From assembly GCF_003635115.1 (NCBI RefSeq), contig NZ_RBXJ01000001.1, positions 558,001-622,000 of the forward strand: a stretch of DNA of 64,000 nucleotides. The letters run 5' to 3'. The notes beneath the pieces were generated by a model. The model was not told where the DNA came from, searched no databases, and worked only from the letters and a program-made list of their open reading frames with translations. The DNA is from Microbacterium sp. AG1240 (GTDB taxonomy: Bacteria > Actinomycetota > Actinomycetes > Actinomycetales > Microbacteriaceae). Of the stretch, positions 7,614 through 16,094 are shown piece by piece. The first letter of the stretch is position 1. Every line of letters starts with the position of its first letter. The position numbers were made by a program, and so were the translations under genes.

Positions 7614-7679
7614 GCACTGAAAGCCCAAGACACCCGGATGCTGCGCGAAGCGCGCCCGGGTGTCTTGGGCTTTCAGTGC
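7614..7679. repeat. Perfect 24-bp inverted repeat (long hairpin)
   Basis: The arms 7614-7637 and 7656-7679 are perfect reverse complements over 24 bp. The 18-nt loop contains a further GCGC-GAA-GCGC mini-stem. It begins 8 nt after the stop of the leftward small gene at 7687, so it may terminate that operon, but no T run follows and the stem is much longer than needed. It could also be a dispersed hairpin element. Confidence 0.75.
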
Positions 7680-7686
7680 AATACCG

Positions 7687-7866
7687 TCAGTCTTCGAGGT
7701 CGCCGGGCGCCTCGGGTTCGGCCTCGGTCTCCTCGACCTTGCCGCGCAGCTGGTCGGCCATCGCGGCGGCGCCGTCCTCGCCGTGCTCGTCGTCGACCTT
7801 CGCGATCAGCTTGCCGAGGTCGGTGTCGGAGCCGGACGGGGCGGTGTCGTTCTCGTTGCTGCTCAT
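7687..7866 (-). CDS. Small acidic hypothetical protein, 59 aa
   Basis: A 59-aa very acidic protein starting MSSNENDTAPSGSDTDLGKL, with a predicted central helix (MADQLRGKVEE) and ending PGDLED. Its ATG overlaps the stop of the VanZ-like gene (ATGA), so it is translationally coupled and is the last gene of a three-gene leftward operon. It is followed by the 24-bp inverted repeat. It has no signal peptide or membrane segment and no recognised family. High GC at third positions and the overlap support real coding. Confidence 0.65.
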   Translation of the reverse strand: MSSNENDTAPSGSDTDLGKLIAKVDDEHGEDGAAAMADQLRGKVEETEAEPEAPGDLED

Positions 7867-8327
7867 CCCGCGACCTTACGCCGCCCCGAAGGATCGGCGT
7901 CGCGCCGGTGGGTGATCGCGGCGGCGAGAAGGATGCCGATGCAGGCGCCCGCGGTGTTCGCGAGCACATCGGAGATGCTCGCCGTGCGTTCGTCGAGCAG
8001 CTCGGCCTGCAGCCCCTCGATGGCGATCGTCGTGAGCAGGCCGATGGGCAGCACGAGGTAGCGGGAGCGCTCGAGCACGAGACTCAGCAGAAACCCCAGG
8101 GGCACGAAGAACACGACGTTCGCGGCGACCTCGATGCGCCCGTACGTCGCCCACGGCAGCAGCCGCTCGATGCGGTCGAGCAGCCCCACGGCGCCGCTGT
8201 CGACGGGCACCGGCCAGAACGCGATGAGCAGCACGGCGACGCCGTAGACGACGAGCGCCAGCAGCGCGGTGCGCTGCCGGCGCTCGGTGCGCGAGCGGTG
8301 CTCGTCGATTCGCGAGGCGGGACTCAA
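7863..8327 (-). CDS. VanZ-like family membrane protein
   Basis: 154 aa with about four membrane segments and the VanZ-like pattern: an N-terminal helix ending in FWPVP, then NVVFFVPLGFLL, and a last part with IEGLQAELLDERTASISDVLANTAG. The conserved E, Q, R, D and N-x-x-G residues are all present. I chose the TTG at 8327 because it overlaps the stop codon of the preceding gene, matching the tight operon; an ATG further up lies inside that gene. VanZ relatives have been linked to teicoplanin resistance and surface properties, but most are uncharacterised, so no specific role is claimed. Confidence 0.78.
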   Translation of the reverse strand: MSPASRIDEHRSRTERRQRTALLALVVYGVAVLLIAFWPVPVDSGAVGLLDRIERLLPWATYGRIEVAANVVFFVPLGFLLSLVLERSRYLVLPIGLLTTIAIEGLQAELLDERTASISDVLANTAGACIGILLAAAITHRRDADPSGRRKVAG

Positions 8328-8728
8328 GCGTCGATGCGGCGCTTGTCGTAGGTGGCGGAGCCGAAGCCGAGGATGAGGTACCCGATGAACGAGAAGAGCC
8401 ACAGCAGGAAGATCGAGAACACCGCGCCCTGACCGAACGCCTTACCGATGCGCAACGACACGATGATGTGGAAGACGATGTTGACGATCGGGATGAGGTA
8501 CAGCAGGCCGAACCACGCGGAGAATCCGGCGACCTTCACCAGCACGAAGACGTTGACGATCGGGATGATGGCGAGCCATCCCGCGTAGCCCGCCTTGGTG
8601 AACACACGCCACAGCGCGATGACCACGACGACGTAGATGAGGAACCCGAAGAAGCCCGTGACGCCGTTCAGGGCGGTGAATTCGGCCTGGTCTGTGATTC
8701 TGCTGAGAGTGATCATGGCGCCCAGCAT
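8324..8728 (-). CDS. Small membrane protein, DUF5684-like
   Basis: 134 aa with about four membrane helices. The repeated AGYAGWLAIIPIVNVFVLVK and SAWFGLLYLIPIVNIVFHII segments are characteristic of the DUF5684 family of signal-peptidase-associated or orphan membrane proteins. The C-terminus ends in a short basic tail. Start 8728 is the longest; an in-frame ATG at 8716 is equally plausible and neither has a strong ribosome site. It is the first gene of a leftward operon with the VanZ-like and 59-aa genes. Function unknown. Confidence 0.75.
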   Translation of the reverse strand: MLGAMITLSRITDQAEFTALNGVTGFFGFLIYVVVVIALWRVFTKAGYAGWLAIIPIVNVFVLVKVAGFSAWFGLLYLIPIVNIVFHIIVSLRIGKAFGQGAVFSIFLLWLFSFIGYLILGFGSATYDKRRIDA

Positions 8729-8747
8729 AGGGGTATCCGGAGTCGCC

Positions 8748-9944
8748 TCATGCGCGCCCGCGCAGGATCAGATTCCAGTACACCCACGGCAGCACCCACC
8801 GGTCGAGCAGGTACGTCAGTCGGCGCTCGCGGAAGAGCGTCCGCCACATCGGTACGGTCGGGGCCAGGCGGTCTTCTCGATCGAACTCGGCGAACACGAG
8901 GGTGTGTCGACTCACCGTGATCGGGGTCACCGTGTAGCCGTCGTAGACGGCGTGGGGCTTCCTGCCCGCCACGACCGCCACGAGGTTCTTCACGAGCACC
9001 TTCGCCTGCGGGCGGATGCCGCCGCCCGATCGCGTCGGGGTGATCGCGGTGGCGTCGCCCAATGCCCAGACGTTGTCGAAGCGGCGATGGTGCAGCATCC
9101 GCTCGTCGACATCGACGAAACCGTCCGCGTCACCGAGACCGCTCTCGGCGATCCAGGCGGCGGGGGCCTGCGGCGGGACCGCGTGCAGCAGGTCGTAGCG
9201 CACGGTCTCGCTCACGCCACCGCGCCCGATCACGGCCTCCTGGCTCTCGGGGTGCACCTCGATGAGGTCGTGCGCATATCGCGTCTCGATGCCGTACTCG
9301 TCGATCTTCCGTTGCAGCTCGTCGGAGATCTCGTCGATGCGGAACGCCTGCGACTGCGGAGAGACGAAGACGGATCGGACGCGGCGTCGCGGATCGCGCC
9401 GCCACCAGTCGTTCGCCAGATACATCGGCTTCTGGGCGACGCCGGCACAGGTGGCGGGCTCGGGTGGCTGGACGAAGACCACGGTGCCCTCACGGATGTC
9501 GCGCAGGGCGAGAGAGGCCTTCGCCGCGAGGTCGTGCGTGTAGCTCGAGATGCCGAGCGGGGTGCGCATCGCCTCGGCCAGGCCCGCCACCGCATCCCAC
9601 CGCAGCTCGATTCCCGCGGCGACGATGAGGTGCGAGTACCGCACCACGGCGCCCGATGAGAGGGTGACGCTGTCGTCGTGCGGGGAGACGCTCGTCACGC
9701 GGTCGCGGATCCATTCGACCCCGGACGGTGTGACGTCGGCCTGGGGGCGCACCACATCGGACGCGCGGGCGAGCCCGCCCGCGATGTGCGACTGCATCGG
9801 CGCGTACACGTGCTGCTCCCGCGGCTCGATGACGACGACGTCGCCGATGCCTTGACGGCGCAACCTGCCCGCGACCGACAGTCCGGCGTTCCCACCGCCG
9901 ATGATGACGACGGGGTGGAGCGGGAGGTTCGCGGGTGGCTGCAT
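8748..9944 (-). CDS. FAD-dependent oxidoreductase, sulfide:quinone reductase-like
   Basis: 398 aa. An N-terminal FAD-binding motif (VVIIGGGNAGLSVAGRL, about 12-28), a second dinucleotide region and a GDATAI motif for FAD (about 296-301) place it in the SQR/NDH-2 flavoprotein superfamily. The segment TCAGVAQKPMYLANDWWR is close to the CAGAPQK motif of type II sulfide:quinone oxidoreductases and carries the only cysteine of the protein (Cys166). The usual second redox cysteine, in the GDC motif, is alanine here. The C-terminus is amphipathic (WVLPWVYWNLILRGR), consistent with membrane association. It may reduce quinone with a donor other than sulfide. Confidence 0.8.
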   Translation of the reverse strand: MQPPANLPLHPVVIIGGGNAGLSVAGRLRRQGIGDVVVIEPREQHVYAPMQSHIAGGLARASDVVRPQADVTPSGVEWIRDRVTSVSPHDDSVTLSSGAVVRYSHLIVAAGIELRWDAVAGLAEAMRTPLGISSYTHDLAAKASLALRDIREGTVVFVQPPEPATCAGVAQKPMYLANDWWRRDPRRRVRSVFVSPQSQAFRIDEISDELQRKIDEYGIETRYAHDLIEVHPESQEAVIGRGGVSETVRYDLLHAVPPQAPAAWIAESGLGDADGFVDVDERMLHHRRFDNVWALGDATAITPTRSGGGIRPQAKVLVKNLVAVVAGRKPHAVYDGYTVTPITVSRHTLVFAEFDREDRLAPTVPMWRTLFRERRLTYLLDRWVLPWVYWNLILRGRA

Positions 9945-10129
9945 TCCATCAACTCAACGCGATGAACGGCCCCGCGGCTACCGCTTGACAGTGCGAGCGC
10001 TGCGGCGAGCGTGCCGTGTCCCCCAAAATGCCTACATCGGTGTCGTGAGGCCGCACGTAACCTGAAGGGGCGCTCACTCGCGCATCGGGCAAGTCATCCC
10101 CCCACGTACTTGTTCCGATCTGAGCGCCG

Positions 10130-10169
10130 GCCCCCGGCGACGTTCATCCCCCCAGAACGAACCGGGGGC
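10130..10169. terminator. Interrupted-stem hairpin downstream of ugd
   Basis: GCCCCCGG (10130-10137) pairs with CCGGGGGC (10162-10169), and inside it CGTTC (10141-10145) pairs with GAACG (10155-10159). It lies 26 nt past the stop of the leftward ugd gene. The rest of 9945-10194 shows no gene; a TTGACA at 9985-9990 has no matching -10 box. Confidence 0.45.
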
Positions 10170-10194
10170 TCACTCTTGCCATCGGTGGGCCTCG

Positions 10195-11520
10195 TCAGGG
10201 GCGTCCCATCCCGTAGTACGTCCATCCCGCGGCGCGCCAGGCGCCCGCGTCGAGGCAGTTGCGTCCGTCGATGACGATGTGGCCGTTGGTCAGCGAGGCG
10301 GCGTGCTCGGCGGAGAGCTCGCGGCGGTACTCGTCCCACTCGGTGACGACGATGACGGCGTCGGCGCCGCGGAGGGCCTCGTCGCGGTCTTCGACGTAGT
10401 TCAGCTGCGGGTGGATGCGGCGGGCGTTGTCGATCGCGGCGGGGTCGGTGATGGTGACCCAGGCGCCGAGGCCGTGCAGGCGCACGGCGACGTCGAGGGC
10501 GGGGGAGTCGCGGATGTCGTCGCTGTGGGGCTTGAAGGCGGCGCCGAGCACGGTGATGTTCTTCTTGAAGACCTGCCCGTCGAAAGCCTGCACGACGAGG
10601 TCGACGGCGCGGTCGCGGCGGCGGAGGTTGATCGCGTCGATCTCGCGGAGGAACGCGACCGATTCGCCGCGGCCGAGCTCCTCGGCGCGGGCGGCGAAGG
10701 CGCGGATGTCCTTCGGCAGGCACCCGCCGCCGAAGCCGATGCCGGCGCCGAGGAACCGGCGGCCGATGCGGGCGTCGTGGCCGATGGCGTCGGCGAGGGT
10801 GGTGACGTCGGCGCCGGTGACTTCGGCGATCTCGGCCATGGCGTTGATGAACGAGATCTTCGTCGCGAGGAACGCGTTCGCGGAGACCTTCACGAGTTCG
10901 GCGGTGGCGTAGTCGGTGATGATGAACGGCGTGTTCTTCGCGATCGACGGGTGGTAGACCTCGCGGAGCACGGATGCGGCGCGTTCGCCCTCCTCGGTGG
11001 CGCCGTTGGCGTCGGAGGGGACGCCGGCGACGAGGCGGTCGGGGTCGATGGTGTCCTGCACCGCCCACCCTTCGCGGAGGAACTCGGGGTTCCACACCAG
11101 GGTCGCCCCCGTGGGGGTGACGCTCTCGGCCAGGCGCGCGGCGGTGCCCACCGGCACGGTCGACTTGCCGGCGACCAGGTCTCCCTCGCTCAGGTAGGGG
11201 AGGAGCCCCTCGACGGCGGCGTTGACGTAGGTGAGGTCGGCGGCGTAGCCGTCCTTCTGCTGCGGTGTTCCGACGCCGACGAAGTGCACCTTCGCGCCCT
11301 TCGCCGCCGACATGTCGGTGGTGAAGGTGAGGTTGCCCGACGCGATGCCGGCGGTCAGCAGCTCCTGCAGGTCGGGCTCGAAGAACGGCGCCTCACCCCT
11401 CGACAGCTGCGCGATCTTGCGCTCGTCGACGTCGATGCCGACCACCTCGTGGCCGATGGATGCCATCGCGGCGGCGTGCACCGCACCCAAGTACCCGCAA
11501 CCGATCACGGACAGACGCAT
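10195..11520 (-). CDS. ugd: UDP-glucose 6-dehydrogenase
   Basis: 441 aa. It oxidises UDP-glucose twice with NAD+ to UDP-glucuronate, a precursor for acidic polysaccharides. The N-terminal Rossmann motif VIGCGYLGAVHA (residues 5-16) binds NAD; the catalytic cysteine sits in GGGCLPKD near residue 260; the C-terminal part (FKPHSDDIRDSPALD) is the UDP-binding domain. The start at 11520 gives the normal N-terminus; an upstream in-frame start adds 24 arginine-rich residues without support. It is divergent from the polymerase gene at 11751 and heads the exopolysaccharide region. A GDP-mannose dehydrogenase is less likely given the motifs. Confidence 0.92.
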   Translation of the reverse strand: MRLSVIGCGYLGAVHAAAMASIGHEVVGIDVDERKIAQLSRGEAPFFEPDLQELLTAGIASGNLTFTTDMSAAKGAKVHFVGVGTPQQKDGYAADLTYVNAAVEGLLPYLSEGDLVAGKSTVPVGTAARLAESVTPTGATLVWNPEFLREGWAVQDTIDPDRLVAGVPSDANGATEEGERAASVLREVYHPSIAKNTPFIITDYATAELVKVSANAFLATKISFINAMAEIAEVTGADVTTLADAIGHDARIGRRFLGAGIGFGGGCLPKDIRAFAARAEELGRGESVAFLREIDAINLRRRDRAVDLVVQAFDGQVFKKNITVLGAAFKPHSDDIRDSPALDVAVRLHGLGAWVTITDPAAIDNARRIHPQLNYVEDRDEALRGADAVIVVTEWDEYRRELSAEHAASLTNGHIVIDGRNCLDAGAWRAAGWTYYGMGRP

Positions 11521-11750
11521 GAGACTCCTCAAGAGGGACGAAAGGGACTGCCTGGAAGCCGGCGATCGTTGGCGGCGGACGAAGAAGCGCACCGAAAGGC
11601 GATGCCTCTTTCTAGCAGACGCACATCACCGGCGGATGTCGCGCGCCCGACCGGCGTGAGGAGGATTAATCGCTCCGAAACAGGGATTTCATTCCGGGCG
11701 GCTAGGTTCATGACTATGGAACAGGCATCTCGTCCGGGGTGGGGGCGTCG

Positions 11751-13322
11751 ATGACCTCGATGATGGATCGGCTCACGCCGCGTCGCGAGGGCGATCGCCC
11801 GACGCGTCGTCGTGGCCATCTCGTCGTCGGCGGCGGGTGGCGACGCGGCGCGCGCATCGCACTGCTGATCGTGCTCGGCGGTCTCTTCGCCGGTGCGATG
11901 ACCCTCGGCATCCTCAGGTTCCTGAACATCATCGTGCGCGTCGCTGGCATCCCGCCCGAGCTCGTCGGGCTCGTGATCGCTGTCGCGCTGCCGGTCGCGG
12001 CGCTGGTGATGATCGCGCTCTTCGTGATCCCGGTGCACGTCATCCCGACGATCGCGCTGGTGATCCTCACCCTCGCACCGACGCGGTTCATCCCGAGCGA
12101 CGGCCCGTTCAACGCGTTGCCGCCGCTGGCGATCCTCATGGGGATCTGGGTGTTCAGGCGCATCGTGCTGAACCAGACCCCCGCCGAGAACCTCCCGGTC
12201 GTCGGCGAGCGCCGCCCCATGGGTCCGCGGTTCGCCATCGGTGCGATCGCCGTGCTGCTGCTGTTCTGGCTCATCGCGAGCACGGCGTTGGAGGGCGGAT
12301 CCGACACCACCGTGGGCTGGACCCTCGCCTTCGCCGTGAGCGTGCTGATGCCGCTCCTGGTGCCGAACGCCCGCGCCGAAGCACGTCTGCTGGCACAGGT
12401 CGTCCTGGTCGTCGGTGTGCTGGTGGGCCTCTACCTGCTCGTCGAGATGGTGCTCAAGTTCTCGCCGGTGTACGGCCCGCCCACCGAGGAGTTCGAGTTC
12501 TCGGTCTATCGGGCACGGGCCGCGTTCTCCCACCCCCTGTTCGCGGCGGCGTTCATGACGATTCCGGCGTCGATCGGCATCGGCGCGTGGCTGCAGTCCG
12601 GAAAGCTCTGGCCGCTCTTCGCCGGCGCGATCTCGGTCGGCGGCATCGTGGCGACCGTGTCCCGCGGCTCCGTTGCGGGGGTCGGTGTCGCGGTGGCGTT
12701 CGCCCTTCTGCTCGCGCCGTTGTTCCTGGGGTGGAAGAACATCTCGCGGTGGGCGCAGCTGCTGGTCGTCTCCGTCATCGGCGCGGTCGTCGTGCTGAAC
12801 GCCGGGCCCCTGGTGGAGAGATCCGACTCGATCGAGTCGCAGATCTCGGCCGACGTCCGTGACCGCGCCGTGGACGTGGCCTTCCGGGCGGCCGACCTCT
12901 CCGGATGGATCGGCACCGGACCGGGTACCTCCGGAATCACGTCGCGGCTGTTCGACACGATCATCATCGAGAACTCCATCCTCCAGCTGCTGATCAGCAT
13001 CGGCATCCCCGGGCTGATCCTGTTCGCGCTGTTCATGACGGCCCTCATCTGGCAGGCGTGCACGCGGGGCAATCTGAGCGTCATCCTCGCGATGGTGGCC
13101 TACGTCGTCGCGCTCGCCGGGTTCAACTCGATCGATGCGGTACGCACGATGCACATCCTTCTCGGGTTCCTCGTGATCCTGGCCGTCCACGGTCGGGGCG
13201 ACGATGCGGCTCGGTGGGGGCGCGGGCCGGATGCTCCCCGGGCGGCTTTCGAACCGACAGATCTTCGGAGCACGGCACCCCCCGAACGCCTCGCACCTGA
13301 ACCTGTTCTGCGGAGGGGGTGA
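11751..13322 (+). CDS. O-antigen ligase/polymerase family membrane protein (Wzy-like)
   Basis: 523 aa with about 11-12 membrane segments. A large loop holds RARAAFSHPLFAAAF and then VSRGSVAG, and the late segment SGWIGTGPGTSG precedes NSILQLLISIGIPG; these are typical of the Wzy_C (PF04932) family that polymerises or ligates lipid-linked repeat units outside the membrane. The ATG at 11751 follows GGTGGGGG; an in-frame GTG at 11739 is an alternative. The 230-bp divergent region shared with ugd should hold both promoters. It overlaps the flippase gene by 4 nt, forming the start of a five-gene rightward operon. Confidence 0.85.
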   Translation: MTSMMDRLTPRREGDRPTRRRGHLVVGGGWRRGARIALLIVLGGLFAGAMTLGILRFLNIIVRVAGIPPELVGLVIAVALPVAALVMIALFVIPVHVIPTIALVILTLAPTRFIPSDGPFNALPPLAILMGIWVFRRIVLNQTPAENLPVVGERRPMGPRFAIGAIAVLLLFWLIASTALEGGSDTTVGWTLAFAVSVLMPLLVPNARAEARLLAQVVLVVGVLVGLYLLVEMVLKFSPVYGPPTEEFEFSVYRARAAFSHPLFAAAFMTIPASIGIGAWLQSGKLWPLFAGAISVGGIVATVSRGSVAGVGVAVAFALLLAPLFLGWKNISRWAQLLVVSVIGAVVVLNAGPLVERSDSIESQISADVRDRAVDVAFRAADLSGWIGTGPGTSGITSRLFDTIIIENSILQLLISIGIPGLILFALFMTALIWQACTRGNLSVILAMVAYVVALAGFNSIDAVRTMHILLGFLVILAVHGRGDDAARWGRGPDAPRAAFEPTDLRSTAPPERLAPEPVLRRG

Positions 13323-14839
13323 CGGTGGGCTCGGGGGGGCGAGGTCTAGGGGCGGTCGCATCGCGGGGAGCCGCGGTGACACTCGGTGCGCAGGGGGTGC
13401 GCATCCTCGTGCAGCTGGGCGGCATCGTGCTGCTGGCGAGACTTCTCTCCCCGGCCGATTACGGGCTCACCACGATGGTGATCGCGATCATCGGAGTCGG
13501 AGAGATCCTCCGTGACTTCGGTCTGTCGAGCGCGGCCATCCAGGCCAAGACGCTCTCCGTCGGGCAGCGATCGAACCTGTTCTGGATCAATACCGGTATC
13601 GGAGCGCTCCTGACCGCGGTCGTCGCCGCGCTCGCGGTGCCGATCGCGGCGTTCTACGACGACGATCGACTGGTCGCCGTGACGTTGGCGCTGTCGGCGA
13701 CGTTCCTGCTCAACGGCATCTCGACCCAGTTCCGGGCCGATCTGAACCGCCGGTTTCGTTTCGGTGCACTCGCGTCGGTGGAGATCTCGGCGCAGGCCGT
13801 CGGGCTCGGTATCGCCGTGATCATGGCGGTCGTGGGCTTCGGGTATTGGGCGCTCGTCGCCCAACAGGTCATCCAGGTGCTCTTCCAGGTGCTGGTCCTG
13901 CCGCTCGTGGCACGGTGGATGCCGGGGCTGCCTCGACGGGGCGAGGAGATGCGCAGCTTCTTCGACTTCGGTGGGCCGCTCGTCGCCTCGCAGGTGCTCG
14001 TCTACGCGAGTCGCAACGTCGACGCCCTCGTGATCGGACGCGTCTTCGGGGCGTCGACCCTCGGCTTCTACAATCGGGCGTTCCAGCTCATGACGCTGCC
14101 CCTCAATCAGATCAATGCGCCCTCGTCGCGAGTCGCGCTTCCCACGCTGTCCAGGCTCCGCGAGGAGCCGGCGCGGTACCGGGAGTTCCTCACGTTCGGG
14201 CAGATCACGCTCCTGAACATCGTGAGCTTCGTGCTGGCGCTCTGCGTGGCGCAGGCAGCGCCGATCATCGCCATCTCGTTGGGATCGCAGTGGGCGCCGT
14301 CGGTGCCCCTGTTCCAGATCCTGGCGGTGGCCGGACTCTTCCAGGCCGCATCCTTCGCCACGTACTGGGTCGTGCTCTCCCTCGGCCGCACCAAGCGGCA
14401 GTTCTGGTACACCCTCATCACGCGGCCGCTCGTGATCGGCCTGATCATCGGCGGAGCGGTGTGGGGGGTCGAGGGCGTCGCCTGGGCGTACGCCCTGGGG
14501 AACGCCCTCCTGTGGCCCATGGGCATCATCTGGCTCGTGCGCGGATCGATCGCCCCGGCCGGGCGACTGTTCGTCGGAGCGCTGCGGACCATCGTGGTCT
14601 ACGCGCTGGCTGCCGTGGCCTCGTACGCGTCGACGATGGCGATCCCGGAGAGTCTGTCGATCGTGCGCATCCTCGTCGGGGCGGTCGTTTTCCTCGCCGC
14701 ACTGGCCCTCGTCGCCCTGGTGTTCCCCCCTTTCCGCCGCGACGTGGTCGCCATGGCGGGCGCACGCCGTTTCTTTCGCCGGCAGAGGTCTGCCCGCACC
14801 GCCCCGCCGTCGACCGAGCCCCAGGAGGCCGACGTATGA
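13319..14839 (+). CDS. Polysaccharide flippase (Wzx/PST family)
   Basis: 506 aa with about 14 hydrophobic segments, matching the Polysacc_synt/MOP flippase family that moves undecaprenyl-linked repeat units across the membrane. Characteristic stretches include LLARLLSPADYGLTTMV near the N-terminus and VFGASTLGFYNRAFQLM in the middle. The GTG start overlaps the polymerase stop (GTGA), and the 3' end overlaps the pyruvyl-transferase ATG (ATGA). The cytoplasmic tail ends in a basic, Pro-rich stretch. This is one of two flippases in the window; the other is at 54503. Confidence 0.9.
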   Translation: MTVGSGGRGLGAVASRGAAVTLGAQGVRILVQLGGIVLLARLLSPADYGLTTMVIAIIGVGEILRDFGLSSAAIQAKTLSVGQRSNLFWINTGIGALLTAVVAALAVPIAAFYDDDRLVAVTLALSATFLLNGISTQFRADLNRRFRFGALASVEISAQAVGLGIAVIMAVVGFGYWALVAQQVIQVLFQVLVLPLVARWMPGLPRRGEEMRSFFDFGGPLVASQVLVYASRNVDALVIGRVFGASTLGFYNRAFQLMTLPLNQINAPSSRVALPTLSRLREEPARYREFLTFGQITLLNIVSFVLALCVAQAAPIIAISLGSQWAPSVPLFQILAVAGLFQAASFATYWVVLSLGRTKRQFWYTLITRPLVIGLIIGGAVWGVEGVAWAYALGNALLWPMGIIWLVRGSIAPAGRLFVGALRTIVVYALAAVASYASTMAIPESLSIVRILVGAVVFLAALALVALVFPPFRRDVVAMAGARRFFRRQRSARTAPPSTEPQEADV

Positions 14840-16071
14840 AACTCCGCAGGATTCCGAAGCGTGTGCAGAAGGAGCTCCGCGGGCTCGTCGATCGTGTGGG
14901 ACACACGCGCCGCCGGTTCGGTGCTCTGGTCGAGGCGTCCGTGGGGAGCCCGGGGGCGTCGCATCACGTGCTCGTCGCCCCTCCGGGTGCCGGGAACATC
15001 GGAGACCAGGCGATGGTCGAGGCGTTCGTCGCCGCGGCCGACAAGCCCGTCACGATCATCACCCGGACCGACAATGACTTCCGTCTGCCCGTCGATCTCG
15101 CCGACCAAGCGACGATCCAGGCGCTGCCGAACCTCTTCTACGGGCAGGGGTCCGCGCACGAACGCGACGTCCGCGCCCTCGGCCGTGTCCTGACCGGCGC
15201 CGCGACCGTGTCGATCATCGGTGCCGACATCATGGACGGCGTCTACACCCTGCGCCCCTCGATACGGCGCGCGACCCTCGCCGCCTCCGCCGCGCGCCGA
15301 GGATTCGACACGACGGTCATCGGGTTCAGCTGGAACGGCGCCGCACCCCGCCCCGCGTGGGACGCCCTGCGCGCGGCCGGGCAGGCGGGGGCGCGACTGC
15401 TGCTGCGTGACCCGGAATCTGCGAGAAGGGTGCGGGAGGCGGGCATCGTCGGGGTGGTCGAAACGGCCGACATCGTCTTCACCGACGACCGGCTGGCCTC
15501 AGCGCTCCCCGACGTGGCCGCGTCGTTGCCGCGCCCGTACGCGCTCGTCAACGCGAGCGGTCTGATCGCCCGCACGGTCGATCAGGTGCCCGAGTATGCG
15601 CTGCTCATTGAGGAGCTGCGCTCACGCGGGCTGCACGTGGTTCTGCTGCCGCACGTCATACGCGCAACGGCCGACGATCTCTCGGCCTGCCGCGGTGTCG
15701 CCGCCTCGGTCGGTGGCGCCGGTGTGACCTTGATCGAAGAGATGCTCGCTCCGTCGGTCATCCGCACGCTGGCCGACGCGGCGACCGTGACGATCACGGG
15801 CCGGATGCATCTCGCGGTGATGTCGCTCTCGAGGGGAGTGCCGGCGGTCACCGTCGCGACGCAGGGGAAGGTCGAGGGCCTCATGAGGCTCTTCGATTGG
15901 CCGCAACTGTGTGTCGCGCCGCGACGTGGAATGGGGGAGGAGATGGTCGCGGTGGTGCGCAGCATCCTCGACTCCGACGACAGTCGAGCGCGTGTCGAAC
16001 GCGGACTGGTCCGTGCCCGTGGGGCGGCGCGGGCGAACATCGAACGAATCGGTGCCGGCGCCTCGGGGTAG
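14836..16071 (+). CDS. Polysaccharide pyruvyl transferase family protein
   Basis: 411 aa, PF04230 family, which transfers pyruvate from phosphoenolpyruvate onto sugars and so adds negative charge. The hallmark glycine-rich APPGAGNIGDQAM motif lies near residue 52, and the C-terminal TITGRMHLAVMSLSRGVP motif matches the family's conserved RLH/RMH segment. The basic N-terminus may help it sit near the membrane. It is translationally coupled to the flippase (ATGA). This is the free-standing member; two more copies of the domain occur fused to glycosyltransferases at 19424 and 29042. The acceptor sugar is unknown. Confidence 0.87.
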   Translation: MKLRRIPKRVQKELRGLVDRVGHTRRRFGALVEASVGSPGASHHVLVAPPGAGNIGDQAMVEAFVAAADKPVTIITRTDNDFRLPVDLADQATIQALPNLFYGQGSAHERDVRALGRVLTGAATVSIIGADIMDGVYTLRPSIRRATLAASAARRGFDTTVIGFSWNGAAPRPAWDALRAAGQAGARLLLRDPESARRVREAGIVGVVETADIVFTDDRLASALPDVAASLPRPYALVNASGLIARTVDQVPEYALLIEELRSRGLHVVLLPHVIRATADDLSACRGVAASVGGAGVTLIEEMLAPSVIRTLADAATVTITGRMHLAVMSLSRGVPAVTVATQGKVEGLMRLFDWPQLCVAPRRGMGEEMVAVVRSILDSDDSRARVERGLVRARGAARANIERIGAGASG

Positions 16072-16094
16072 CCGGCCGACGGGGGGAATGGACA

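Noticed and set aside
9985..9990. TTGACA as a promoter
   Set aside because: No -10 box at suitable spacing and no gene in that direction for more than 1.7 kb.
11529..13382. 617-aa leftward frame opposite the polymerase
   Set aside because: It is antisense to a clear membrane protein and rich in Asp, Arg, Glu and His without domains.
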